Below are positions 12,101-22,118 of a stretch of 64,000 bases of DNA, one piece after another. The position numbers and the translations under genes were made by a program. How positions within the stretch are numbered: the stretch's first letter is position 1; each line of letters begins with the position of its first letter. Source of the stretch: Aldrovandia affinis (taxonomy: Eukaryota > Chordata > Actinopteri > Notacanthiformes > Halosauridae); the NCBI GenBank assembly GCA_029706075.1, contig JAINUG010000021.1, positions 2,491,318 to 2,555,317 on the forward strand, written 5' to 3'. Below the pieces are notes generated by a model. It was not told where the DNA came from and did no database searches. It worked only from the letters and a program-made list of their open reading frames with translations.

Positions 12101-15100
12101 GAAGTACTGCCTTCAAATGTGATGTAATGTCTGTTCACTTTTCTGAAGGATATATCATTATTAAGGAAACTAAAATGTGGAAATAAGAGGGCACATATTT
12201 TTAAACTGCATTAACAAATCAAAACAAATGAAAGCAAAATGTAAAGATGTTTTCTTAATAGCACAGCCTGAACAATGTTTTGTTGTTGTTGAAGCAAATT
12301 ATCTTGACAATGATTAAATTCAACATATAAAATTATTCACATTTAATGTCTTTAAAGCTCCACTTGGTTTTGGAGGATGGAACTGCAGGTTAATGAGAGA
12401 ACTTAGGAATTTTGCACAGCCCTATGTATAAGCAGTTCTAACCTAGCTTTATGTTACTTCTACAAAGGTTGACAGATTCCCAGTTTAAGCTGGAGATGGT
12501 GGAGAAAGACCCCTACCCCCTAGAAACTCCAGGAAGACCTCTGTTCAGAGGTGACTTTTGGTTGAACATTCATTGAATATTATGAACAGTATATAATAAT
12601 TTAAGTTTTTCTTCTGTAGAATCAATACTGAATCAGGGTTGTGGTGATTCCATTTCAATTCCGTCAACCCCCATAGAACATTATGGCCATTTTTCAATTC
12701 ATTTCCTGAATGAATTGAAAAATGACCCCAACCCTGTACTGCATTGAATTCATGTTTTTCTGGTTTTATAAATCTGTGTTCTTGTTCTGCCTGTAGGCGA
12801 GAGATCCCCATTTGGACCATCTCCTCTGGGACGACCCTCTTCTGAGAACAGAGCTTTTCTGTCTCCGCCCACTCTGATGGATGGGCCGGCACGCCTCTCC
12901 CCCCAGTTTCCCCTGGGACCTGGGCCCAGAGGTGACCTCTCCAACAAAGGCCTTTCACTATGACACCGTGCATTGTGGCATAGCTGCTGTTTAATCATTG
13001 TCAAATTCGAGCACATAATGCATGCAATCAAAGCATTGTGTTTGTCATAGAATTAGAGGTTGAGTCCAGCGCATGTCTGATTTTCTAGATCCTCATCCAC
13101 ACAACATCCAACCTGCAACCATAACCCACATTCAAAGTCAACCCAACTGAATCTTTAAAAAACTAAGTGCTACCTGACTGAAAACCATATCAGTTTTCTC
13201 CAAATAATAATAATAGTAGTAGTAATAATTTCTTGATTAAGAAGTATTGAAACAAACTGCAATTGTTTACATTTAAATTAAAGATCAATTTGAGATGAGT
13301 TTGAAAATATATTTTCATGTTCACTGGGTAGTTAAATGCTTTGCAATGACCGTAAAACTAAAGGAAACATAGGCATTTAATGTAGCCTGTATGAAAGCAC
13401 ACATTTCAGTATATCCAGGCATTGCAGGGTTGAGGCTAACATTAATCTGCACAGCTACTTAGTAAAGCAGTAGGCTACACCAAGCATAAGCTCTAACAAT
13501 TCTGCTTGTTAACACTTTTTCTGCCTTGCTATTCATTTGGTATATGTAATCTTGCTGTTGGTGCCTAACAGTGTAAACATTACAATTTAACTAATTGTGG
13601 AGAAATGGATAACCTAAAAATGACAAAATGGTTAAATACAACTTGACACACAGTAGACCTTTCTTTACTGTGATCACCCAACTTACCATTTTAAGACTGC
13701 TAAGCAGAAAAAGAATGTCAGGGACAGATAATGTAACTAAGAGGGCAGTTCTGTTTATGTTTGATACAGTCACTTCAGCTTGCATTATATATATATATGT
13801 TTGTGGTTTTTGCATTGCATTGTCCTGAGAAGGTGTTATTCTGTTGCAAGCTCTTATCTTGCTCCCTGTGTGCTCACACCTAGTCATCCTCATCTACTGT
13901 GTAGAAACAAGGACATCCTTTCACCAGTCTGCACTCATTAATCCCATAGTGGGGATTAATGCAACACGAATTTAAGATTCTACCATTGGTCCTCTTCAGT
14001 AAAAAGAACAGACCTGTTGAAGCCCTCTGTTCTTTGATTCATGTGCTTTAGCAGTGTGATGCTAGATTGAGGCTTCCTGAACCCCATAATGGGGGTAAGT
14101 GTTACATGCTGTCCATCACTGACATGATAAACCAATCAATGTTACAGGTTGGTCATTGCTAGTACGTGATCGCTCCACCCCTTTCGGGGGTTTGTGAAGC
14201 CTCAGTGTCTCATCACTATAGTAGTGTCGTCAGCCCATGACTCATTAACATCATGCTGTCTCTCTTGTATTTTGTTAGCGCCGAGAGGTCCAGAGTACCC
14301 TATCATGAGTGAAGGGGTGGACTCTGAACGGAGTGGTGGGGAGAGTCGTGGCCCACACTCCGACAGTGGTTCACTGTCCCCTACCTGGGAGAGAGATCGC
14401 AGGGGCCCCATACCTCCTCCAGGTACAGTGATGTCCACCTGTATTGGCACCCCTTGATATAGACATTTTCTCTTCTGCTGGCTTAAAGCCACCCATGAAT
14501 ACATATTGTTTAGGGGGTTTCTTTGGATCTTACTCAATACTATATGGCTGTCATGGCCACCGTGCACGTTTTAAGCCGTAACGTAGAGTGGCACAAAGCC
14601 GTCCAGAAAAGCTGACAAAGCAAGTCAGTTCACTGAGAAGCCGAAAGCTCAACTCATTTGTTCCAGAGATTTCCCAGCACTTTGGCATTTTTCAGCTGGT
14701 TTTGTTTCCAGAGCCCCACTTGCTGCACTGCACAGCTGGGCTTGAAGTATGGAAGAGTATGGCAATGGGTAGCATAGTATTGCAGTTGAAGCACATGATG
14801 GCAAAATCCAGAGGAACTCATGCCTAGTTAGTTATCAGTGGGGGTGTGAATAGTTGGTGGCATCACTGTATTTTGTATGTTATTGTGAATTGCATCTTGT
14901 TCATTTTAGTCCTGTTAGTGGTCTTGTGATTTTTTTTTTTTATTGCTTGGCAGAAGGTTATCATGTGCTTGTACAAATCCTGTCAAATCCATTTTGGAGG
15001 TTTTTGGCCCTTTGTCTTCTTCGCCTGCTATATGTTAATTCAAGTCAAGTCAAGTTTGTTGATTGATTACATACATATGGCGGTAACCATACATGGCAGT

Positions 15101-16738
15101 GAGATTTTTTGTTCCCGTTGTTACTCTCTCAACTTCAGACACTGGCAATCACTCGGTCGACAAACAAGATAGACAAACAGTTAAATAATGAAAAGTAATA
15201 ACATCTTAATTAAATGTGAATAGGGTTTGAATATGTACAAACAATAGATTAATAGATACAAATAGATTAATAGAAAAACAAAAGTAGTTAAGTCTTTGGA
15301 AAGTGCATGTATAGGCAGTAACACAGTGGCACCGTTGCGTCTGGTGTGTTCTCATAGCCCTTGATTTTGAGTCATTCCGTCTGTTATATCCACATCCACA
15401 CCTGTAGTCCAGTGTCACAGCTTTTACACTTTCATCTCCATCGTCATCTCATCTCCATTCCGCATCCAGTCGTTCTCATTTCAAAGGAAATACAAATGAT
15501 TGAAATTCATTGTTTTGTGAGGATTGCTTTGAAAAGAAAATACGTTAAGTGGGGTTTCTTTCCTCATCCAAGGGTACCCGTACCCAGACCCCAGCCTTCC
15601 CTACCGCAGGCCACCGCCTGGTGTCTTCCCCATGGGCCCGCTCCTACCCAGAGGCCCCAGTCCAGCTGAAGCCCACAATTTCCCCCATCTTTCGGACAAA
15701 TCTGGTGAGCAACTAACCTATTATAATCTACTCCAGCAGGCTTCTATGATGTCTGCTTTTTGCCCTGTGCTTGTCTCGTGCCTGGTAGTATGTGTTGTAC
15801 ATGTGTAAATTACTGATTGACTGTGGATCTGACTGTGAATATGAATTTAAGTGCTTAGTGCTTCTGGTGGGGCTTAAACCAGAAAGCAAATAACAGCATT
15901 GGTCCCATATCTGGAAATCCCTGGTCTTCCAGCCTTGTTTGAAAAGAGTTAAGCTAATAGCATTACCATGGCATGAATGAGTTCTCTTGTCACCAAATCC
16001 TGAAGAATTTTTGAAAAACAACCAGCCAAGAAGGAATTGCAACTCAGCTGAGATTCTGACACTTTCCTCCTCTTTTTCAGCAGACTCATCATATCTGGCC
16101 AACACCTCGGATTCTTTTGGGGTAGGGGAGAATGAGAGCAGAGATGTAAGTACACTTGCTCTAACACACAAACTGTTTGGTGGATAGAAATGGAGCATAC
16201 ACAGTTTTTATTGTAACAGGGAAGAATGTGTTCTCTAATAGCCCAAATTTCTATGTACACAGAGCCTTTTGTCACTGTCTGGTGAGCTGAGAGTGCCCCC
16301 AGACCCAGATGTGAGAATGGGGCCAGGATTCGGGCCACCTATGATGGGACCACCCCCTCCACTTGAACCCAGAGACCACTTCCCACGAAGGCCGTATGGC
16401 CCCCCTGACTTCTTCCCCCCACGAGGCCCTGGAGGACCCCCCATGGGCAGTAAGTGTTTTTTATTATTATTATTATTTAAATATGTACAAACATTTTTAA
16501 TATGAACCAAAAGGAACTTTAATCTTTTTGTTATTAAATCATAATTTAATTTCTTCTAGTGCGACGGCCACCTCCACCAGGAATGTTCCCCCGGTTTCCC
16601 CTTCCGCCCCCCCAGCATATGGGATACCCCCCTGTGAGACCCCCACCCGACAGTTTCCCAGGACCCCTTCCGAGGCCCTCCCCGCCAGGCAGCGAGCAGC
16701 CTCCCGAGCATCTCCCCGAACCCCAAGATATCATCTGA
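3139..16738 (+). CDS. mia2: MIA2 / cTAGE5-type ER export factor
   Basis: MIA2/cTAGE5 is an ER-exit-site membrane protein that works with TANGO1 (MIA3), Sec12 and the COPII Sec23/24 coat to export large cargo such as collagens and lipoproteins. The 24 coding exons are 3139-3246, 4184-4315, 4439-4460, 4567-4655, 4735-4806, 4931-5041, 5244-5315, 5455-5559, 6085-6207, 6593-6704, 7079-7125, 7228-7318, 8008-8146, 8248-8349, 9984-10044, 11602-11637, 11744-11811, 12468-12550, 12797-12931, 14279-14422, 15573-15704, 16081-16145, 16263-16449 and 16560-16738. All phases join without a stop, giving 2415 nt and 804 aa, the length of human cTAGE5. Visible parts are the conserved [10 protein letters not shown] motif followed by one membrane helix (about residues 58-76), long coiled coils (about 85-300 and 316-520, including [18 protein letters not shown]), and a proline-rich C-terminus (about 525-804) ending [22 protein letters not shown] and the PEPQ ending match cTAGE5 rather than TANGO1. 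The chosen start is the short-isoform ATG, which has its own first exon. Exon 22 has a tandem cagcag acceptor. Confidence 0.95.
6280..6428 (+). mobile_element. 5S-rRNA-derived SINE fragment (SINE3 type)
   Basis: The stretch holds gaagctaagcgggtgtgggc and 'gagtacttggatcggaggcctcctgggaaaa', which follow the internal promoter region of 5S rRNA. A body with gttgctgctggaagtggtgt follows and is shared with the copy at 28515. It lies in mia2 intron 9 and is truncated before its 3' tail. Confidence 0.75.
8552..9450. mobile_element. hAT-like non-autonomous element with perfect 8-bp TSD
   Basis: The element begins TAGGGATGTCATGGT and ends with the inverted match ACCGTGACATCCCTA. Further inward inverted similarity covers tatgataacca at both ends. 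It is bounded by the identical 8-bp sequence ggtcaggg at 8544-8551 and 9451-9458. TAGGG-type ends with an 8-bp target duplication are the signature of hAT transposons. There is no transposase ORF; a tRNA-derived SINE is nested inside. It sits in mia2 intron 14. Confidence 0.88.
8829..8995 (+). mobile_element. tRNA-derived SINE (5' part) nested in hAT-like element
   Basis: An A-box-like tggcgtagcggtctaacgc and a B box ggttcgaaaccc lie about 70 bp apart, as in a tRNA-derived SINE head. The following ccagaccggccctgg and cgatcggaggcggcatttgg recur at 17148-17430, so the two copies are one family. The 3' tail is missing here. Confidence 0.75.
9521..9739 (+). mobile_element. tRNA-derived SINE, forward orientation
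   Basis: The copy has an A-box region (gtgtaatggttagggacctgg), a B box (ggttgcaggttcagttccca), the conserved ccttgagcaaggtacttaac core and the common fish tail ctggataagagcgtctgcta. It is near full length and lies in mia2 intron 14, upstream of exon 15. An opposed copy lies at 11337-11551. Confidence 0.88.
10238..11053. mobile_element. hAT-like non-autonomous element with perfect 8-bp TSD
   Basis: The left end TAGGGATGTTAACG and right end GCATCCCTA are inverted matches over the outer bases, and cgattaatcgg / attaatcaatt inside also pair loosely. The identical octamer ccagctac flanks both ends (10230-10237 and 11054-11061). The element lies in mia2 intron 15 and has no ORF. A SINE tail in reverse orientation (10376-10432) is nested in it. 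Confidence 0.88.
10376..10432 (-). repeat. Reverse-oriented SINE tail fragment
   Basis: The words gcatttagcagatgctctta and tccagagtgacttac are the reverse complement of the common tail of the SINE at 9521-9739. Only the 3' end is recognisable. Confidence 0.7.
11337..11551 (-). mobile_element. tRNA-derived SINE, reverse orientation
   Basis: This is the same family as 9521-9739, read on the minus strand. The tail (gcatttagcagacgctctta) comes first, then the ttaagtaccttgctcaa core, then the B-box complement (gggattgaacctgcaacc) and A-box complement (ccctaaccattataccacac). It lies in mia2 intron 15, downstream of exon 15. Confidence 0.88.
11906..12424. mobile_element. hAT-like MITE with TIRs of about 55 bp
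   Basis: The left end TAGGGCCATGCACAGTTCC pairs with the right end, whose complement starts TAGGGCTGTGCAAAATTCC. A perfect shared inner block, ttctctcattaacctgcagt, extends the inverted repeat to about 55 bp. The flanking octamers tgtatcag (11898-11905) and tgtataag (12425-12432) match at 7 of 8 positions. The 519-bp element lies in mia2 intron 17 and has no ORF. Confidence 0.87.
12932..14278 (+). other. mia2 intron 19, no gene seen
   Basis: I see no exon or recognisable element in this AT-rich intron beyond a short TA run near 13787-13798. Small ORFs on both strands show no known motif. Confidence 0.6.
14423..15572 (+). other. mia2 intron 20, with a short fish-repeat-like stretch
   Basis: Nothing coding is seen. 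The words tcaagtcaagtcaagtttgt at about 15041-15060 resemble the start of a dispersed fish repeat also hinted at near 52366. Confidence 0.5.
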
Positions 16739-17141
16739 GCTGCCTCCTGCGTGTCACTTCCTGTTTTGTGCTAATGTTTTTGTGCTGAGGCACCTGCCGA
16801 CCGGTGGCAGTTTCCTGTGTTGAAGGTCATACTGGGGCTCCCCGAGTGGCAGTGCTCACAGCGTCTGCACGCACCTGCCACTGCTGCTGCTCACTTCAAA
16901 CGTTGTAGCAGAGGCTCTCCACATGTTCTGCGTCGTCCTTCCAAGTCAACATATCTCCCCATTACAAGCCGGCTTTTAAGCTTTTCACACTAAGGTACAG
17001 AACATACAAACGGTTCTAACTCGCAAAGTTTCATAGCCTTTATTCTACAAAGTGTCAGTGTTTTGAGAATTACAGCGGAGATCAATAGTTTAGATTATGC
17101 AGTGTCAACTCCATTAATATAGGGAGAATAGAGCCAATAAA
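16739..17141 (+). terminator. mia2: mia2 3' UTR with AATAAA signal
   Basis: The region follows the TGA at 16736-16738. The first canonical AATAAA is at 17136-17141, inside ccaataaagagaaga. A SINE fragment begins only a few bases later, so the cleavage site may lie in or beside SINE sequence. A second candidate signal is near 17928. Confidence 0.55.
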
Positions 17142-17147
17142 GAGAAG

Positions 17148-17430
17148 AGATGGGTTCGAAACCAGTCTCTGCCAGACCGGCCCTGGCCGTGAGCTCCGAT
17201 CAGAGGCAGCATTTGGCTGTCCGCCCGAGGGGGAGGGGGGGGGGGAGGGTGAGCCGGCTCGAGTTCGCCATGAAGCATGTAAAGGTGTCCCCAGAACGTA
17301 GGTGGGCGAATTCCATCTCGAAGGAAGTGGAGTTCACTGCCCTCTGAGAATTAGCTTGCCTCGTGGGGACGAGCGGCGGACTCGTGTGGGGAGGGTAAAT
17401 CGAAATAGAGGGTATAATTGGCCAAAAAAG
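17148..17430 (+). mobile_element. tRNA-derived SINE, 5'-truncated copy
   Basis: The copy starts at the B box (ggttcgaaaccag) and carries ccagaccggccctggccgtg and cagcatttggctgtccgccc, shared with 8829-8995. It ends with a G-rich stretch and tagagggtataattggcc. A similar end (tagagggtttaattggcaa) is found at about 63360, inside a Tc1-like copy. Confidence 0.75.
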
Positions 17431-20400
17431 AAGACATGGACATGAATGTTGCTTTTGAAGTAAGGGGTTTCAGTTTAAATTAGTTTCTAATTTTACTGGA
17501 ATCAATTAAATGTATATACAGAAATTGTATTAATACTGTGAATGAGAAAATGTACATACGAATCCTTGCTATGCACCAATTATTTTTATTTTCAAAACGA
17601 ATGGTGCTGTCCAGCCCTCGTGCTTTGCGGTTTGTTCTTTGAATGGATTTTATCAAGGATTATTTCCTTGTTAAACTACATTAAGTTTGATACATGCAGA
17701 CATTATGAAAGTGTTTGCTATACATCCAAGTAAACCACAAAATGGGAGGACTGAATCAGACCGAGTTTTCAATGTATGAGAGAATCTCACATTTTTAACG
17801 CATTGTGTGTATTCAGAACCGTCCATATTCTCCTAACATTTGTTTGTTCGTTCAATTCCTCTAATTTCACTTAAATGATTGAACAAGTCTGATATTAAAC
17901 TGGCACTTCCTATTGTGTAAAGAACTAATAAATAATGTACAATTTCAATGAGAAGGTTCATTTTCATAATATTTAAAGCCATTTTCAGAACATACTGGTG
18001 CAATAAGTGTTACATGTCATATATTGAGTGATTTGGTCAATAAATTATTCATATCAAATCCCAGACAATTCAAGTTCCCACATATAATACAGAAAAGTGA
18101 CGACATGGCTTTCGTTAATGCTTTTATTCACCGATTAAAAGAAATGCATCCATTCAACATAAACTCAATCAACATTCAGCTGGTTTGCCCAATGTGTCAG
18201 TTTAGTTTTTGTAGATTTTCCTTCCTTTTTACCTCTGATCATTTTCAATCGATAAAATCTCACCACATCTGGCATGTTCACAACTCTGCCAGTGGATTCA
18301 CGTTGCTGATGTACATATAAAATCAAATGCTATGTGCTCACTGGAGACAAAAATAGACAGAACACCCCTGTCCAGATATTAAACATTTAAGATGGGAAAA
18401 CCATTTTGTAAATAACGCTTATAAACTTTAAACATGTTCATAAATAGAATCTGGACATGTGTTGCATATACATATTTATATAAATCTATACACACACATA
18501 TATAGACTTATATAGACGCATGTATATACACATTTGTTTTTTTCCCGAAGTTTATAAGGTAGCAGCCAGGTCTTAGCACTGCTAGTACCCCATGGTGGCC
18601 ACTTTACGACTTCTTTATTGCAAACTGTCCTGATTTTAAACAAATGCACAACATTCGTACCACTTAACTGGGGCCAGCTGGCCAGTCTCACAGAGACGAT
18701 GTCTGTACCCACGGTTGCCCCTGAAACTGAGTTGGCTTCCGAAGAATCAAAATTTTAAAATAATAAGGCCAACAATATTTGCAAGTAAGTTCTTTCCGTT
18801 TAAGTGACAGAAAAAAAGACTAGATTATATGCATTCCTCTTGCATAGTTTGAACCTTTTTTGTAACGCAAGCCAGCCATAAAGAAATGTGACTTATCAAG
18901 CTCAATTCTGACCTACACCACAGATGACCTGTAACACAAGATTACTTGGATTTGTTGAGTGTAATCTCAGATAGAGTAAACCAAAGATAGGAAGCATTTA
19001 TGATTCTCTCTCCTGAAAGGTCTCGCTCAGTTCCAAGCTTTGCACTCTTAAGGCCGGCATGAGGTGATTTGTATTAAGGTAAGAGAACGGAGCAAATAAG
19101 TAAATAAGCAACAGCATGTCAACTCTTGAGATCGGAGTCCAAAGCTGCTCAGCTCCTTTTCAATGAGAAGTTCAGATTGTGAATGCATACAAGTTTCGGA
19201 AAATAAAATGGAAAAAAAGATACGAAAATATGGAGATCCATGTTGTAAGAAACAACTGGTCGTTTTTGGGATAAAAAGATTCCCCCCTCACACTTTGCTA
19301 TGAAAATTGATAAGCGAAGGAAAAGGGGTAAACAACCACGTCTATCATGATGTACTTAATTGTCACACTGCAAAAAGTTTTTTATAACAGACCAGCTGTC
19401 TGCTACTGATTGGACCCCATTGCTCAAAACAAAAAGAAAAGTAAAAACATAAATAACTTCATGCAGACATTTGGCCATTTTTTCTTCTCCCCAGTGGAAT
19501 GTTCCTTATCGTCACATAGCAGCTTACAGGTTTGATAGAACCAACCATGATTTTCAGAACTACATTCACTCTTCACAGTGAAACAGGTGCATTGTAAGAG
19601 TTCTACTATTGGTGACCAAGCCACAGCACAGCTGTGTTCAAGACAGGTCGAACTTCAACTTCTTCGTATGTAAATCTAGTAGTAGTATACCTTGGCTGGC
19701 CAGCCATTGGCCTGCCCCCTGCCAGCATGTGGGCACTTTGATAGGGTTATATTACCGTGATCTTTGGCAGCTGATGCAGACGCTGACAGAAGTAAAAATC
19801 CAGTGACTTGTTGAGAAAGGTTTTTTTTCCATTACAAGCTTGCGTATTTGAGGCCTGAGCAGTTGAACCCCTCTCCCTGGTCTGACAGTAACCCTGAGAA
19901 AGGCTGTTTCCTGTTGTTCACTGGTGAGAAAATGGTACACCTTAATTCTTACACACACACCTCACTCCAATGTATGCACTTTTGAAACTTAAAAAAAGAA
20001 AAAAAAACACTGATGGTTCAGTGAACACTATAAAAAAAAGCTGTAATAGACACCGATTTGTTGATTGGAAATAAACAGAAACAACGTAAGTTTTAAATGA
20101 AAGCTATCTGGGTTTAGGCACGGCATGAGCGATTATTAGCCAACGGATTGTAACAACTGGCATTGTCATATCTACCTGACTGAATACTACCCATTTCTAT
20201 TAAGCACATGTACACAACATTCATTACCAATATACTGTAGTGATCTACTATTTTCTTTTTGGTGTGGTACTAAAATAGAAATGGGAATTTAAACAAATAA
20301 AATAATCCCTCAGTTAACATGCATATTTTCCATTCTTTGCCATATCTTTGCTTCTCATGCATTTTCTGCAGGCTTTGTGTTCATTTATAGAGGAACTTTG

Positions 20401-22118
20401 CATGCAGTCTTACACGTAGGCTACCAAACAGCTCAGTAAATCTCACTGGTTGATTTAAAGGTTTTTGGACAGAAGATCATCCCCCTTCCCCCCCTTTCCG
20501 CATCCTAAACGCAACAGGTCAGTACTTAAAATGCTATTTGCATACTTTTGTTCTCTTAAAATGATTTTTTCCCCTCACATCAATGGTCCATGAACACTGT
20601 GGTTGGTTCACAAATGCAGTAGTTTCACAACAAAACCGTCACGTGATGCCTTCTGATCTTAGGAATGCATTCTCAGAACTAAAAAGTTAGGAGGCCCACA
20701 TATCTGAAAAACAACAACAGTGAAGTATCCTCTCTGAAGAGATATATATGTATATATATATATACTCTATTGTGCAACAACAAATATCCACTGTTATTCA
20801 GACAAGCAAGGATAAAGACAAGCATGTCATTAATGGGAACTCCAGAACAAGGAACTTCCAGGTTTGCCATTGAAAGACTGTTGGCTTCACATTCACATTC
20901 TAATACTATGCAAGCACCAGATTCCCTCTTCTATGAGCCTTAAAACAGCAAATACACCATAGAAAATTATTTAAAAGTCTTACAGACGCACATTTTAGAT
21001 CTCAACCTTTTAAAACTATACCGAGGGAGACAGAGCAAATAGAAAAACAAACCAACAACCTTGAAAGTGTGTTTTGGAAGAGCTTTTCAAATACACACAG
21101 TATTCAGCCCCCAGGCACACATGCCTCAAACGACAGCACAAGACAAAGCCTTCATTGTAAAAATACCACAAGTGCAAGTTTCCTGAGATATGGAACAAGC
21201 AAACTTAGTTCTTCCTCTGTCCAAAGCTCAGTGGATGAAACACTCCATAAACCTTGATATAGAAACAAGGGGATGTTCAAGGCAACTGTGACTCAAGACT
21301 TAATAAATAAAACCAACAGACTGGCTGATTGCTTCATACATCATCATCACCATCATCATCGCGTGTGGCGCCTACCTGAGACGGATCGAGAGGATTTTAA
21401 GAAAGGACTGCAGCGTCTTGTAGTGATCCTCTTTGTGGGATCACTGGCAGAGAGCCCCCCAGGGACCTGCAGAACTATGCAGCAGAGTGAGATGCCAACC
21501 TCTGCTATCTGTTTCATGAGAGGACAGAGCTTCACTGCCAGTGCGTCTGTACTTCCAGGATAGAAAACCAGCAGGATCTTTGTCCCGTACATATCAACAA
21601 CAACTCAAAAGAACAATTATAAATGTAAAAAAAAAAAATCATGAACAGAAGGCTGAAGGGCTGTACTAGTGTCCATCAGAGCTCCGTCCTTGGCCGGAAG
21701 ACTCAAACCTAATGCCAGGTAAATGAGTATGAAGAAGTTTGTCATCTCAAAAGGCAGGGACGGATAAACCGATAGACTTAGCTTACAGCATCTCTACACT
21801 CCCCTATAAGAAACCAATACACAAACAAGCAAACAAACAAACAAACAAGTAAACACACACCATACATCTTGTAAGCTAGCCATGATAAAGCCCTCCCCCC
21901 ACTCACTCATTAGCTAATAAACCAATACCCAACTATACTCTCTTATTAAGAAGCAAGATATATAGATATAAATATTGAGCGAATACTGATTAAACACAGC
22001 ACATATAAAGGGTTAGTTCACACTACATAAAAAAAAAAATAAAATGAAACAGGGCCATTATGTAAAGAAGCATTAAGCATGGGTGTTAAATATGGGGTGG
22101 GGTGGGGTGGGGGGCCGG
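17431..22118 (-). other. fbxo33: Probable long fbxo33 3' UTR and convergent intergenic gap
   Basis: No coding exon is seen on either strand between the mia2 end and the fbxo33 stop codon. Minus-strand AATAAA signals (TTTATT on +) occur at 18614-18619 and 18123-18128, which would give a 3' UTR of about 3.5-4 kb. The stretch is unusually free of the SINEs and DNA transposons that crowd the introns. It carries TA-rich runs near 18470-18530 and 20739-20765, an (AAAC)n run at 21822-21849 and a CAT/CAC triplet run near 21339-21360. Confidence 0.5.
21822..21849. repeat. (AAAC)n microsatellite
   Basis: Repeats of caaa/aaac form an almost uninterrupted run inside the probable fbxo33 3' UTR. Confidence 0.8.

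Noticed and set aside
12545..13031. Minus-strand ORFs of 93-142 aa
   Set aside because: They are the complement of mia2 exon 19, whose proline codons give long antisense frames.
13930..14100. Inverted repeat around ccccatagtgggg / ccccataatggggg
   Set aside because: Two short palindrome-like words without shared flanks or target duplications; not enough to call an element.
15728..16338. Overlapping minus-strand ORFs in mia2 introns 21-22
   Set aside because: They cover mia2 exon 22 in antisense and lack any known domain.
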